A stretch of DNA of 64,000 bases from Chryseobacterium lactis (GTDB taxonomy: Bacteria; Bacteroidota; Bacteroidia; Flavobacteriales; Weeksellaceae): positions 2,108,001 to 2,172,000 of the forward strand of contig NZ_CP033924.1 of NCBI RefSeq assembly GCF_003815875.1. Direction: 5' to 3'. A program made the translations under genes and the position numbers. How positions within the stretch are numbered: the stretch's first letter is position 1; every line of letters starts with the position of its first letter. Below, piece by piece: positions 33,694 through 42,106 of the stretch. Under the pieces are notes generated by a model. The model was not told where the DNA came from. It ran no database searches and was given only the letters and a program-made list of their open reading frames with translations.

Positions 33694-35172
33694 CTAAAAT
33701 GTTCTTGACCAGGTTTTAGGCCAGCGTTCAATCACTACTTTTGTTTGGGTATAAAATTCAATTCCATGGCGTCCCTGTGCGTGAAGATCGCCAAAGAAAG
33801 ATTCTTTCCATCCCGAAAAAGGAAATTGAGCTACCGGAGCGGCCACACCTACATTAATTCCTATATTACCTGCCATTGCTTCACTTCGGAATTTCCTGGC
33901 TGAAAGACCGTCTTGAGTGAAAATACAAGCCATATTGCCATAACGTCCACTGTTAATAAACCGAATGGAATCATCCATAGATTTGAAATTGAGCAGACTC
34001 ATTACCGGTCCAAAGATCTCCGTAGAAATAATCTCTTTATCTAATGGAACATTTTCTAAAATAGTAGGGTAGAGGAAGTTGCCTTTATCAAACCCGGAAA
34101 CCCCTTTCTGGGTTCCATCTACCAGAAGATTAGCGCCTTCATTAACTCCTTTTTTAATAAGTCCTTCAATTCTTGTTTTACTTTCCTGAGAAATTACGGG
34201 CCCCATTTCTATTCCATCTTCCAATCCATAGCCTACTTTTCTGGATTTTGCTGCTTCAATCAAAGCTTCTTTGATATTTTTGTTGTCTCCGATTGTAATG
34301 ATAAGAGAGGCGGCAAGACAACGTTGCCCGGCGCAGCCAAATACTGAATCTGTAATGATTTTAGTCGTCATATCAATATCAGCATCAGGCATAATAACGA
34401 CGGGGTTTTTTGCTCCACCCTGCGCTTGTACGCGTTTTCCATATTTTGCACCCTCAGAGTAGATGTATTTGGCTATTGGAGTTGAGCCTACGAAACTAAT
34501 GGCTTTCACATCCGGATGTTGCAGTAAAGCATCCACAGATTCTTTTCCACCGTGTACCAGACTTAGAAGACCTTTAGGCAAATCTATATGTTGGTGAATA
34601 AGATCAAATACATATTGCATGGTGGTAGGTACTTTTTCTGAAGATTTTAAAATAAAAGCATTCCCCGTAGCAATAGCATAGGGAAGAAACCAGAAAGGGA
34701 TCATTCCCGGAAAATTAAATGGCGTAATACAAGCACATACCCCTAATGGCTGCCTGATCATGAACTCATCTATTCCCGGAGCTATGTTTTCTGAAAACTC
34801 AGATTGATTAAGAACATAGGTGGCACATGCAACCTCAATATTTTCAATTGCACGTTGTATTTCACCTAAAGATTCCGTAAAGGTTTTTCCGCACTCATTG
34901 GTAATAAGCTTTGCAATCTCCTCCTGATGGTTTTCTAATAATGTTTTCATTTTAAAAAGCGGCTGTACTCTCTTCATTGCAGGAACATCTTTCCATTCAA
35001 GATAAGCTTGATGAGCATATTGTACAGCTTTATTAACATCCTTTATGGTATCCGGACCATTAGGAACTTGTGCGATAATTTCCTGAGTGGCAGGATTGTG
35101 TACTGAAGTATATTGTGTGGAAATACTGCTTTCCCATGCTCCGTTGATGTAATTTTCTATTTTTTTCATCAT
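33694..35172 (-). CDS. iolA: CoA-acylating methylmalonate-semialdehyde dehydrogenase
   Basis: Converts malonic semialdehyde to acetyl-CoA and CO2, the last step of inositol degradation; the family (MmsA) also handles methylmalonate semialdehyde in valine catabolism. 492 residues. Aldehyde dehydrogenase motifs: ITPFNFPGMIPFWFLPYAIATGNAFILKS near 150, ISFVGSTPIAKYIY near 225 and FGCAGQRCLA near 285 (catalytic Cys), with no charge-relay Glu at the usual hydrolytic site (QAQGGAKNP), as expected for CoA-acylating forms. Nine bases after iolD. Confidence 0.93.
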   Translation of the reverse strand: MMKKIENYINGAWESSISTQYTSVHNPATQEIIAQVPNGPDTIKDVNKAVQYAHQAYLEWKDVPAMKRVQPLFKMKTLLENHQEEIAKLITNECGKTFTESLGEIQRAIENIEVACATYVLNQSEFSENIAPGIDEFMIRQPLGVCACITPFNFPGMIPFWFLPYAIATGNAFILKSSEKVPTTMQYVFDLIHQHIDLPKGLLSLVHGGKESVDALLQHPDVKAISFVGSTPIAKYIYSEGAKYGKRVQAQGGAKNPVVIMPDADIDMTTKIITDSVFGCAGQRCLAASLIITIGDNKNIKEALIEAAKSRKVGYGLEDGIEMGPVISQESKTRIEGLIKKGVNEGANLLVDGTQKGVSGFDKGNFLYPTILENVPLDKEIISTEIFGPVMSLLNFKSMDDSIRFINSGRYGNMACIFTQDGLSARKFRSEAMAGNIGINVGVAAPVAQFPFSGWKESFFGDLHAQGRHGIEFYTQTKVVIERWPKTWSRTF

Positions 35173-35181
35173 TTGTATTAA

Positions 35182-37062
35182 TTAGTATTGGTTAGGCTTT
35201 ATATACTGCTGTTGCTGTTTTTTATTTAATTCATACTGTTTTCTGGCTTCAATGACTTCCGGAAAAACTGATATTTCAGGGATGGGCACTTCCCACCACG
35301 AGTAAGCGTAGCCCTGAAGTTTTCTATCCCGGATGGTCTCTACATAAATAACAGTTGTCTCCGTATTGTTTTTGGCTTTCACAAGACTGTCTTTAAACTC
35401 ATCCATATTTTGTGGTCGGAAAACTGTTGCTCCCAGGCTTTCTGCATTTTTTGCCAGATCTGTCATTAGTGGCGGCCCGTCAAGTTGTCCTGTCTCTTTA
35501 TTTCTATATTTAAAATAAGTTCCGAATCCTTCTTCACCCACAGATTGAGAAAGACCTCCAATAGAAGCATAGCCACTATTGTTGATGAGTATGATTGTGA
35601 TTTTGTATCCTTCCTGCAAAGTGGTGATCAGGTCAGAAGGCATCATGAGATAAGTAGCATCACCACACATAACATATATTTCCCGATCAGGAGAGGCCAT
35701 TTTAGCGCCAAGTCCACCTGGAATTTCATATCCCATACAAGAATTTCCGTATTCAAGATGAAAGCTTTTTGAACTTTTAGTCCTCCATAGTTTATGAAGA
35801 TCTCCCGGCAGAGAACCGGCTGCACATAAAACAACATCCTGATCATCTATAAAATCATTGAGAGCTCCAATATATTCTGCCTGAACTGGGGCATCAGGAT
35901 TTTCACATGAATATGCCTTTGCTACAATCTTGTCCCATTCACTGTGGTATGCATGAATTTTTTCCACATATTTTTTTTCTGTATGGTAATTACCTAATGC
36001 TTTCCTTACTACTTTCAGGATTTCTCTTGCATCCCCCTGTAAAGGAACAGCGCTATGCTTAAAAACATCGATTTCTGTAATGTTGATATTAATAAAAGTA
36101 ACCTCCGGATTTTTCCAGGCTGATTTTGATGCTGACATAAAATCTCCGTAACGGGTGCCTATTCCAATGACTAGATCTGCTTCTTCTGCAATTTTATTGG
36201 CTCCCTTAGTCCCTGTACCTCCTATTGCTCCAAGATTAAATGGATGTTCATAATGAAGTGATCCTTTTCCTGCATACGTTTCAACAACCGGAATTCCAAA
36301 TTGCTCTGAAAAAGATTTTAATTCTTCTTCTGCTTCAGAATAGATGACTCCTCCTCCAGCGACAATCATTGGCTTTTTTGATTTTCTGATAAGGCTGATG
36401 GCATGCTTTAATAATTGAAAATCCGGTAGAGGTCTTGGGATATACCAGATTCTTTTCTGAAAAAGGTGCATAGGAAAATCATAAGCTTCCGTTTGTACAT
36501 CATGTGGAAAAGCTAGGGTAACAGCACCGGTCTCTGCCGGCGAGGTAAGAACTCTCATCGCTTCCAGTAAAGACGAAGTAAGCTGCTCCGGACGTTGAAT
36601 GCGATCCCAGTATTTTGAAATCGGTTTAAAGCAATCGTTCACTGAAATATCCTGAGTATGACCCGATTCTAATTGTTGCAGTAATGGAGAAGCTGAGCGG
36701 GTTGCAAAAAAGTCCCCCGGAAGCAATAAGACGGGAAGTCGGTTAATAGTGGCTCCTGCAGCTGCAGTAATCATATTGAGAGCTCCAGGGCCAATGGAAG
36801 TTGTGCAGGCAAATGTTTGTAACCTGTTCTTCATCTTTGCATAGGCTGCAGCCGTATGAACCATCGCCTGTTCATGGCGGGTCTGATAATATGTGAAATC
36901 GGGATTCTGCTTCAAAGCTTCTCCAAATCCAGCCACATTTCCATGTCCAAAAATTCCGAAACATCCTGCAAAAAATGGCTGCTCTTTTCCATCTCTTTTT
37001 GTATACTGTTTTTTTAAAAACTCAATCGTAGCCTGTGCTACAGTTAATCTTTTTGTGTCCAT
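35182..37062 (-). CDS. iolD: 3D-(3,5/4)-trihydroxycyclohexane-1,2-dione hydrolase
   Basis: Thiamine-diphosphate enzyme that opens the inositol-derived ring to 5-deoxy-glucuronate. 626 residues, family about 640. The N-terminal domain has FAGCFGIFGHGNVAGFGEAL and YYQTRHEQAMVHTAAAYAK (the Glu that activates ThDP), the central domain has MIVAGGGVIYSEAEEEL, and the C-terminal ThDP-binding motif runs from YVMCGDATYLMMPSDL to LINNSGYASIG. IolD is told from acetolactate synthase by its N-terminal FGIFGHGN and by its neighbours iolC and iolA. Confidence 0.95.
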   Translation of the reverse strand: MDTKRLTVAQATIEFLKKQYTKRDGKEQPFFAGCFGIFGHGNVAGFGEALKQNPDFTYYQTRHEQAMVHTAAAYAKMKNRLQTFACTTSIGPGALNMITAAAGATINRLPVLLLPGDFFATRSASPLLQQLESGHTQDISVNDCFKPISKYWDRIQRPEQLTSSLLEAMRVLTSPAETGAVTLAFPHDVQTEAYDFPMHLFQKRIWYIPRPLPDFQLLKHAISLIRKSKKPMIVAGGGVIYSEAEEELKSFSEQFGIPVVETYAGKGSLHYEHPFNLGAIGGTGTKGANKIAEEADLVIGIGTRYGDFMSASKSAWKNPEVTFININITEIDVFKHSAVPLQGDAREILKVVRKALGNYHTEKKYVEKIHAYHSEWDKIVAKAYSCENPDAPVQAEYIGALNDFIDDQDVVLCAAGSLPGDLHKLWRTKSSKSFHLEYGNSCMGYEIPGGLGAKMASPDREIYVMCGDATYLMMPSDLITTLQEGYKITIILINNSGYASIGGLSQSVGEEGFGTYFKYRNKETGQLDGPPLMTDLAKNAESLGATVFRPQNMDEFKDSLVKAKNNTETTVIYVETIRDRKLQGYAYSWWEVPIPEISVFPEVIEARKQYELNKKQQQQYIKPNQY

Positions 37063-37080
37063 AATTCAACATTGAAGTAG

Positions 37081-38085
37081 TTAAAAGCCTCCTTTATCTT
37101 TAATAAATTGGATAATTTCTTCATAGGTAGGAGCGTAGTTACTACATCCCTGCCTGGTCACTATCCAGGCGCCACAAGCGTTAGCAAGCCGGCAAGATTG
37201 ATAAGTATCCCAATTTTGAAGATATCCATAAATAAATCCGGAAGCAAATGCATCTCCTGCGCCCAATACATTTACGACTTCTACAGGAAACCCGGGTATG
37301 TTTTCTATTCTGCCATCGGGGTAATAGGCAGACACTCCTTTGGCTCCCGTTTTTACCAACAAAAGTTTGACTCCGGAAGATAATACCTGTTTAATCACGG
37401 CATTGATATCTCCTTCTATAGTAGGTGAAGAAATGGCATTGTCTTTAATTTTTACCTGATCAGACTCTGTGAGTCCCATTGCCAGAAGTTCTTCTTCTGT
37501 ACCCATAATAATATCACAAAGAGGCAGGTATTGGCGAAGGGTAACTCCGAATGCACGTACATCATGCCATAAATTAGCTCTAAAATCTATGTCTAAAAAA
37601 ATGGTTGCTCCCTGAGCTCTGGCTTTTTCGGTAGCATAAATAGCTGCACTCCGGGTAGGCTCAACAGATAGTGCAGTACCAGTCATCAAAAAGGACCTGT
37701 AATGGGTGAAATCTATCGTATTTACCATGTCAATACTAAGGTAATTGTCAGGAGCTTTATCCCGATAAAATACCAGCGGGAACTTGTCAGGGGGAACAAT
37801 GCCGCAGACTACGGCAGTACTTGTAGTGCCTTCTATTGTATTGACATGCGAAACATCTACTTTTTCCTGTTGTAAAGCATTGATAATGAAACTACCTATA
37901 GGATCATTTCCAACGCCTGTTACGATACTGGTTTTAAGTCCCAATCTCTGTGCTCCTACAGATATATTGACTGGTGAGCCGCCAATTGCGGTGCTGAGTA
38001 GTTTAATATCATTAAACTCCGCCCCAATATTTTTAGAATATAAATCGATACTGGCCCGTCCAAATGTTAATAGATCAAATTTCAT
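37081..38085 (-). CDS. iolC: 5-dehydro-2-deoxygluconokinase
   Basis: PfkB-family kinase that phosphorylates 2-deoxy-5-keto-gluconate. 334 residues, as in B. subtilis IolC. N-terminal substrate motif IGGSPVNISVGAQRLGLKTSIVTGVGNDPIG (residues 33-64), IFLDIDFRANLW near 160, TEEELLAMG near 198 and the C-terminal PfkB signature NVLGAGDAFASGFIYGYLQ with catalytic Asp near 275. Assigned by family match and position between iolB and iolD. Confidence 0.93.
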   Translation of the reverse strand: MKFDLLTFGRASIDLYSKNIGAEFNDIKLLSTAIGGSPVNISVGAQRLGLKTSIVTGVGNDPIGSFIINALQQEKVDVSHVNTIEGTTSTAVVCGIVPPDKFPLVFYRDKAPDNYLSIDMVNTIDFTHYRSFLMTGTALSVEPTRSAAIYATEKARAQGATIFLDIDFRANLWHDVRAFGVTLRQYLPLCDIIMGTEEELLAMGLTESDQVKIKDNAISSPTIEGDINAVIKQVLSSGVKLLLVKTGAKGVSAYYPDGRIENIPGFPVEVVNVLGAGDAFASGFIYGYLQNWDTYQSCRLANACGAWIVTRQGCSNYAPTYEEIIQFIKDKGGF

Positions 38086-38105
38086 TTTTACTTTTTATTA
38101 ATTGT

Positions 38106-38972
38106 TTACTGATTATTCATGGCAGGAGTGACTAAAGGAAGGCGGGGATCTTTTTGTTTCCATGAATCAAAAATCCATTCATAGTCGCTGTCCGTAGTAT
38201 TGGCTAAAGACTGATCTGAGCCTGCCAGAAAATTTAAATAATAACAATGGTAGCCATGGGCAGCTGCTACCGGATGATAACCTTTTGGAACCAATACGGC
38301 ATCATTATGTCTTGCCCGTAAGATCTCATCTAACGGATTTTTATCGTCTTTGGTATAGATCTGTTGAATCGCATATCCTTCCGGTTCCTGAAATTTATAA
38401 AAGTAAATTTCTTCCAGTTGGGCTTCCTGTAATTGGCCTCTGTCGTTTACAATTCTTTCGTCATGTTTATGAGCGGGAAATGAACTCCAGTTTCCGGATG
38501 GGGTATATACTTCTCTGCATACGATTCGGGAGCAGGCAAATCCGGGAGGGATGAGGTCATTAAACTGCCTTGTAGCATTGTCTCCACCAAAAATTACTGA
38601 AGGAGTTTTTTCGGGAGTGATCAGATGAGGTTCAAAATCGTGATCAGCTTTACACCAACAGTAGGCTATATCCAAAGTATCAGAGGTTGATGTAAGGGTA
38701 AATTGTGTTTTTCTGGGAAGATAAAGGGTATGGGCTACCCCTTGAAATACATTTTTTCTTCCATTGCCGGTTTCCCAGTTTCCCCGGTTGCTTTCTACTT
38801 TGTAATTGCCGGATAATAGGACAATAACCATTTCATGTTCTCCCGTATCATAGGTCCAGGTTTCAAGTGGACCCATAAGGCGGGTTTCAAAATTTAACCA
38901 TGTCCAACCTGCACTTTCAGCAGAGATACTTTGGTAAATTTTTTGTTTTTGAGGTTGTATTAAAAGACTCAT
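38106..38972 (-). CDS. iolB: 5-deoxy-glucuronate isomerase
   Basis: Isomerises 5-deoxy-D-glucuronate to 2-deoxy-5-keto-D-gluconate. 288 residues, two cupin repeats. WTYDTGEHEMVIVLLSGNYKVE in the first half; GNWSSFPAHKHDER in the second holds the metal-binding His residues, followed by EEIYFYKFQEPEGYAIQQIY and VLVPKGYHPVAAAHGYHCYYLNFLAG. Typical IolB length and motifs. Between iolC (20-base gap) and the iolX-type gene (24-base gap). Confidence 0.94.
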   Translation of the reverse strand: MSLLIQPQKQKIYQSISAESAGWTWLNFETRLMGPLETWTYDTGEHEMVIVLLSGNYKVESNRGNWETGNGRKNVFQGVAHTLYLPRKTQFTLTSTSDTLDIAYCWCKADHDFEPHLITPEKTPSVIFGGDNATRQFNDLIPPGFACSRIVCREVYTPSGNWSSFPAHKHDERIVNDRGQLQEAQLEEIYFYKFQEPEGYAIQQIYTKDDKNPLDEILRARHNDAVLVPKGYHPVAAAHGYHCYYLNFLAGSDQSLANTTDSDYEWIFDSWKQKDPRLPLVTPAMNNQ

Positions 38973-38996
38973 TTGTGTTGCTGTTAAGGGTTTTAT

Positions 38997-40028
38997 CTAA
39001 GAGATCAGATCAGCAATAGTAATTGGTTTTTTCTCTTTGAAAGATTTTGTTAGAGCTGTAGCTACCAGAGTTGCATTGGTTGCATTATTCATGGTAAGTT
39101 CAGGCTGCCTTTTTTCTAAAACATGATCTACAAAAGATTGGATTTGTGTTAAAAATGCAGCTTGAAATCTATCAAAAAATGTTTCCATCCCTTCTCTTCG
39201 GATACCATATTTATCTGAAATCTGAAGCATGTTTTTTACTGGAGGATCACCTATTTTCAAATTCCCTTCTGTGGCAAAAATTTCCGTACAGGTATTGTGA
39301 CCGAAAGAGGAAATTCTGGATGCCAATACTATGGCCATCGTTCCGTTTTGCAGTTCACACATAGCCGCTGTATTGTCTGCATCTCCGGCCAAACCGAACT
39401 CCGGGAATCTATAAGCCCCTCCCAGGGCCCATACTTTTTCAATCCTTGAGCCTAGATACCAATGAGCAAGGTCAATGTCATGCACGTTATAATCATGAAA
39501 TATACCGCCGCCAGTGGTGCAAAATTCAATTTGAAACGGAGCAAAAGTATCTTTATCTACGGTTTGAGAACGCAATAAATAAGGGGTTCCTACTAGTCCC
39601 TGGTTGATCTTAGTTTTAGCATCAGCATAACTGGCATCAAATCTTCTTACGAATCCTAACATAGTAATCCGGTCAGCATGTTTTGCAACTATTTTTTCAA
39701 CACGGATACAATCTTCTATATTAAGGGCAAGAGGTTTTTCACAAAAAACATGGTAACCGGCTTCAACAGCTTTAATGATCTGATCAGCATGTTGATCTGT
39801 TGAAGTAACGATCACTACAGCTTCCATATCTTTTTGCTGATCGAGCATTTGTTCATATGAAGAATACAGATTGGGAACATTATAGGTATCTTTTACATAC
39901 TCCAGTTCTTCTTTTTTGATGCTGCATGCTGCAATCATGTGGGCATTGGGAACCAGATAAGTCAGATTTTTTACATATTCTTTGCCAAGTCTTCCCAGTC
40001 CGACAATTCCGATATTCAGTTTTTTCAT
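38997..40028 (-). CDS. iolX: Gfo/Idh/MocA dehydrogenase, likely scyllo-inositol 2-dehydrogenase
   Basis: 343 residues. Rossmann IGIVGLGRLGKEYVKNL at the N terminus, VIVTSTDQHADQIIKAVEAGYHVFCEKPL near 75-105, MLGFVRRFDASYADAKTKI near 122 and GGGIFHDYNVHDIDLAHWYLG near 174 (catalytic region). The IVTSTDQHAD and RRFDASYADAK segments and the C-terminal ASRISSFGHNTCTEIFATEG look more like IolX (scyllo-inositol dehydrogenase) than IolG. Having both lets the cell use myo- and scyllo-inositol through the same inosose. Third gene of the operon. The exact stereochemistry is inferred. Confidence 0.78.
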   Translation of the reverse strand: MKKLNIGIVGLGRLGKEYVKNLTYLVPNAHMIAACSIKKEELEYVKDTYNVPNLYSSYEQMLDQQKDMEAVVIVTSTDQHADQIIKAVEAGYHVFCEKPLALNIEDCIRVEKIVAKHADRITMLGFVRRFDASYADAKTKINQGLVGTPYLLRSQTVDKDTFAPFQIEFCTTGGGIFHDYNVHDIDLAHWYLGSRIEKVWALGGAYRFPEFGLAGDADNTAAMCELQNGTMAIVLASRISSFGHNTCTEIFATEGNLKIGDPPVKNMLQISDKYGIRREGMETFFDRFQAAFLTQIQSFVDHVLEKRQPELTMNNATNATLVATALTKSFKEKKPITIADLIS

Positions 40029-40045
40029 AGATGTGTTTTTCTTTT

Positions 40046-40927
40046 TTAGAATTTTAAAATGTCTTTCATGAATTGATATCCTTTTTGGGCATATTCAAAA
40101 GGATTGGCTTTAGCTGGGTCCTGTTCGGCTTCCACCACAATCCAGCCTTTGTATTGGTTCTCATGAATAATTTTAGCTAGAGCCTGCATATCAAGATTCC
40201 CATCACCGGGCACGGTATATATTCCCAGTTTTACGGCCTGCAAAAAACTTAAGTTCTCCTTATATACCTGCTCTTTGATATTTTTTCTTACATCTTTAAA
40301 ATGAATATGTGCCGTACGGCTTATGAATTTCTGCAATGCTTCTACCGGATCTTCATTGGCAAAATCGAAGTGCCCACAATCATAATTAAGTTGTACATAT
40401 TTTTCTTTTGTTTCGTTCAATAGACGCTCGGTTTCATCGATAGTTTGTACCATTGTACCCATATGATGATGGTATGAGAGATGCATTCCGAAATCGTTCA
40501 GGGCGATTTTTCCAAGTTCGTTCAATCCGTTGGTGAGCTTCTTCCAGTCTTCATCTGAAGCTTTTTTTCGTTGCGTGATAGCCGTGTTGTATTCTCCATG
40601 AATGGTATTTCCACACTCTGCACCGCCTACTATTTTTGAATTGAAATGTTTTAAAAAATTCAGTTGCTTGATAAAACCCTGTTTTACCTGTTCATAAGAT
40701 TGAGTTGTCAGTTGGTAACTGAACCATTGGTTACAAATAGTAAGTCCTCTTATGTCGAGATGTTTTTTTAAAACAGAGGGATCTTCAGGATATTTGTTTC
40801 CTACTTCACAGCCTGTATAGCCTGCCAGAGCCATTTCGCTGATACACTGTTCGAAAGTAATGTCTTTCCCCAGTTCAGGCATGTCATCATTAGTCCAGCC
40901 GATGGGAGCAATTCCTAATTGTATCAT
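40046..40927 (-). CDS. iolE: Myo-inosose-2 dehydratase
   Basis: Dehydrates scyllo-inosose to the trihydroxycyclohexane-dione. 293 residues, AP-endonuclease-2-type TIM barrel. Start IQLGIAPIGWTNDDMPELGKDITFEQCISEMALAGYTGCEVG is the IolE hallmark; YHHHMGTMVQT near 150, LNYDCGHFDFANEDPVEAL near 178 and HIHFKDVR near 205 hold metal ligands; VPGDGNLDMQAL and VVEAEQDPAKANPFEYA end the barrel. Its start overlaps the upstream aldolase stop by 4 bases. Confidence 0.95.
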   Translation of the reverse strand: MIQLGIAPIGWTNDDMPELGKDITFEQCISEMALAGYTGCEVGNKYPEDPSVLKKHLDIRGLTICNQWFSYQLTTQSYEQVKQGFIKQLNFLKHFNSKIVGGAECGNTIHGEYNTAITQRKKASDEDWKKLTNGLNELGKIALNDFGMHLSYHHHMGTMVQTIDETERLLNETKEKYVQLNYDCGHFDFANEDPVEALQKFISRTAHIHFKDVRKNIKEQVYKENLSFLQAVKLGIYTVPGDGNLDMQALAKIIHENQYKGWIVVEAEQDPAKANPFEYAQKGYQFMKDILKF

Positions 40928-41874
40928 AAGTGTTTTTTATAAAGTTGTGTTTTATTGCTGTTGCCGAGTATCTCAAATTTTTTTTCGAACAGTTTTTTTA
41001 ATTCTTCTATATATTGAATGCCTGGTTTTAATGGATCCAATTGATCAGGATGGTTCTGGAAATATTCTCTGAATACTCTTATCCATAATATTCTGAGATC
41101 GGTAGCGATATTCAGTTTGCATATCCCATAGGGGATAGCTTTTCTTATTTCTTCCTCAGTTATTCCTTTCGCATCTTCTTTGATCTTTCCTCCGGTAGCA
41201 TTAATTCGTTTTACCTCGTCGATATCTATGGAAGAAGCACCATGCAAAACAATCGGGAATCCGGGCACTCTTCTCTGAATATCTTTTAAAAGATCAAAAC
41301 GAAGACCTTTGCCTCCAGAGAATTTATAGGCACCATGGCTTGTACCTACCGCAACGGCGAGACTGTCACATCCTGCTTCTTTTACAAAATATTCCACGTC
41401 AGCAGGATTGGTGTATAGGGCATTCTCTTCTTCTATATTCAAATGATCTTCTACACCGCTCAGCACTCCAAGTTCTGCTTCTACAGAAATATTTTTAAGA
41501 TGAGCCCTGGTAGAGACCAGCTTTGTCCGCTCAATATTTTTTTCCAAAGGATCATGAGAGGCATCAATCATTACAGAGGTGTATTCACCCGACTCAATAG
41601 CATGATAGATATGAGATTCATCACCATGATCCAGATGTAGAGCAAAAAGAACATCGGGATATATTTTTGCAGCTGCCTTTACATAATTAAGAAGCATTAC
41701 GGGGTGCATATATTCTCTTGCAGCAGGAGTTGTTTGAATAATAAATGGCGCATTCATTTTATGTGCCGTACTAAATAAAGTATACACCTGCTCGGGCATG
41801 GAAACGTTAATTGCAGGGATACAAAACTTCCCGTAAGCTTCTTTTAAAAGGGTAAGTGAATTAATTTTCATCAT
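40924..41874 (-). CDS. iolJ: Class II aldolase, IolJ-like (6-phospho-5-dehydro-2-deoxy-gluconate aldolase)
   Basis: Splits 2-deoxy-5-keto-gluconate-6-phosphate into dihydroxyacetone phosphate and malonic semialdehyde. 316 residues, class II aldolase fold: FALHLDHGDESHIYHAIESGEYTSVMIDASHDPLEKNI (zinc-binding HLDHGD, residues 78-115), VEAELGVLSGVEDHL near 133, AVAVGTSHGAYKF near 175, IVLHGASSID near 210 and CKLNIATDLR near 255. These motifs are shared with fructose-bisphosphate and tagatose aldolases, so the IolJ role rests on its place as first gene of the operon. Start ATG 41874, or the next codon ATG. Confidence 0.85.
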   Translation of the reverse strand: MMKINSLTLLKEAYGKFCIPAINVSMPEQVYTLFSTAHKMNAPFIIQTTPAAREYMHPVMLLNYVKAAAKIYPDVLFALHLDHGDESHIYHAIESGEYTSVMIDASHDPLEKNIERTKLVSTRAHLKNISVEAELGVLSGVEDHLNIEEENALYTNPADVEYFVKEAGCDSLAVAVGTSHGAYKFSGGKGLRFDLLKDIQRRVPGFPIVLHGASSIDIDEVKRINATGGKIKEDAKGITEEEIRKAIPYGICKLNIATDLRILWIRVFREYFQNHPDQLDPLKPGIQYIEELKKLFEKKFEILGNSNKTQLYKKHL

Positions 41875-41946
41875 TTGCTAATTAAAGTCTGTTGTTAATT
41901 ATATTATATGTAATAAATTAACCATTTTATTTAATATTTTTACATT

Positions 41947-41958
41947 GTGTTCGAACAC
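41947..41958. promoter_or_regulatory. Candidate operator of the LacI-type regulator
   Basis: GTGTTCGAACAC, a perfect 12-base palindrome, alone in the AT-rich divergent gap between the inositol operon and the regulator. LacI-family operators are typically palindromes with a central CG, as here. On the minus strand a near-match to the -7 consensus (TATTTTG, one base short, 41985-41991) lies about 30 bases upstream. Confidence 0.6.
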
Positions 41959-42076
41959 GAATTTATATATTAATTTGTAATTAGCAAAATATTTATTAAA
42001 AATTTATTTTAATTATTGTTTATTTGTAGGATTAAAGGGAATTTGAGAAGGGTGAGAAAAACGAGAAAAATGTTTT

Positions 42077-42084
42077 TATATTTG
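42077..42084 (+). promoter_or_regulatory. -7 promoter element of the LacI-type regulator
   Basis: TATATTTG fits TAnnTTTG. It leaves a leader of about 15-18 bases before the TTG start at 42107 and supports that start. Confidence 0.6.
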
Positions 42085-42106
42085 TTATTATACTAAATTA
42101 TATATT

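Noticed and set aside
33648..33731. ATG start of iolG inside iolA
   Set aside because: It adds 28 residues before the Rossmann motif and overlaps the upstream gene by 38 bases.
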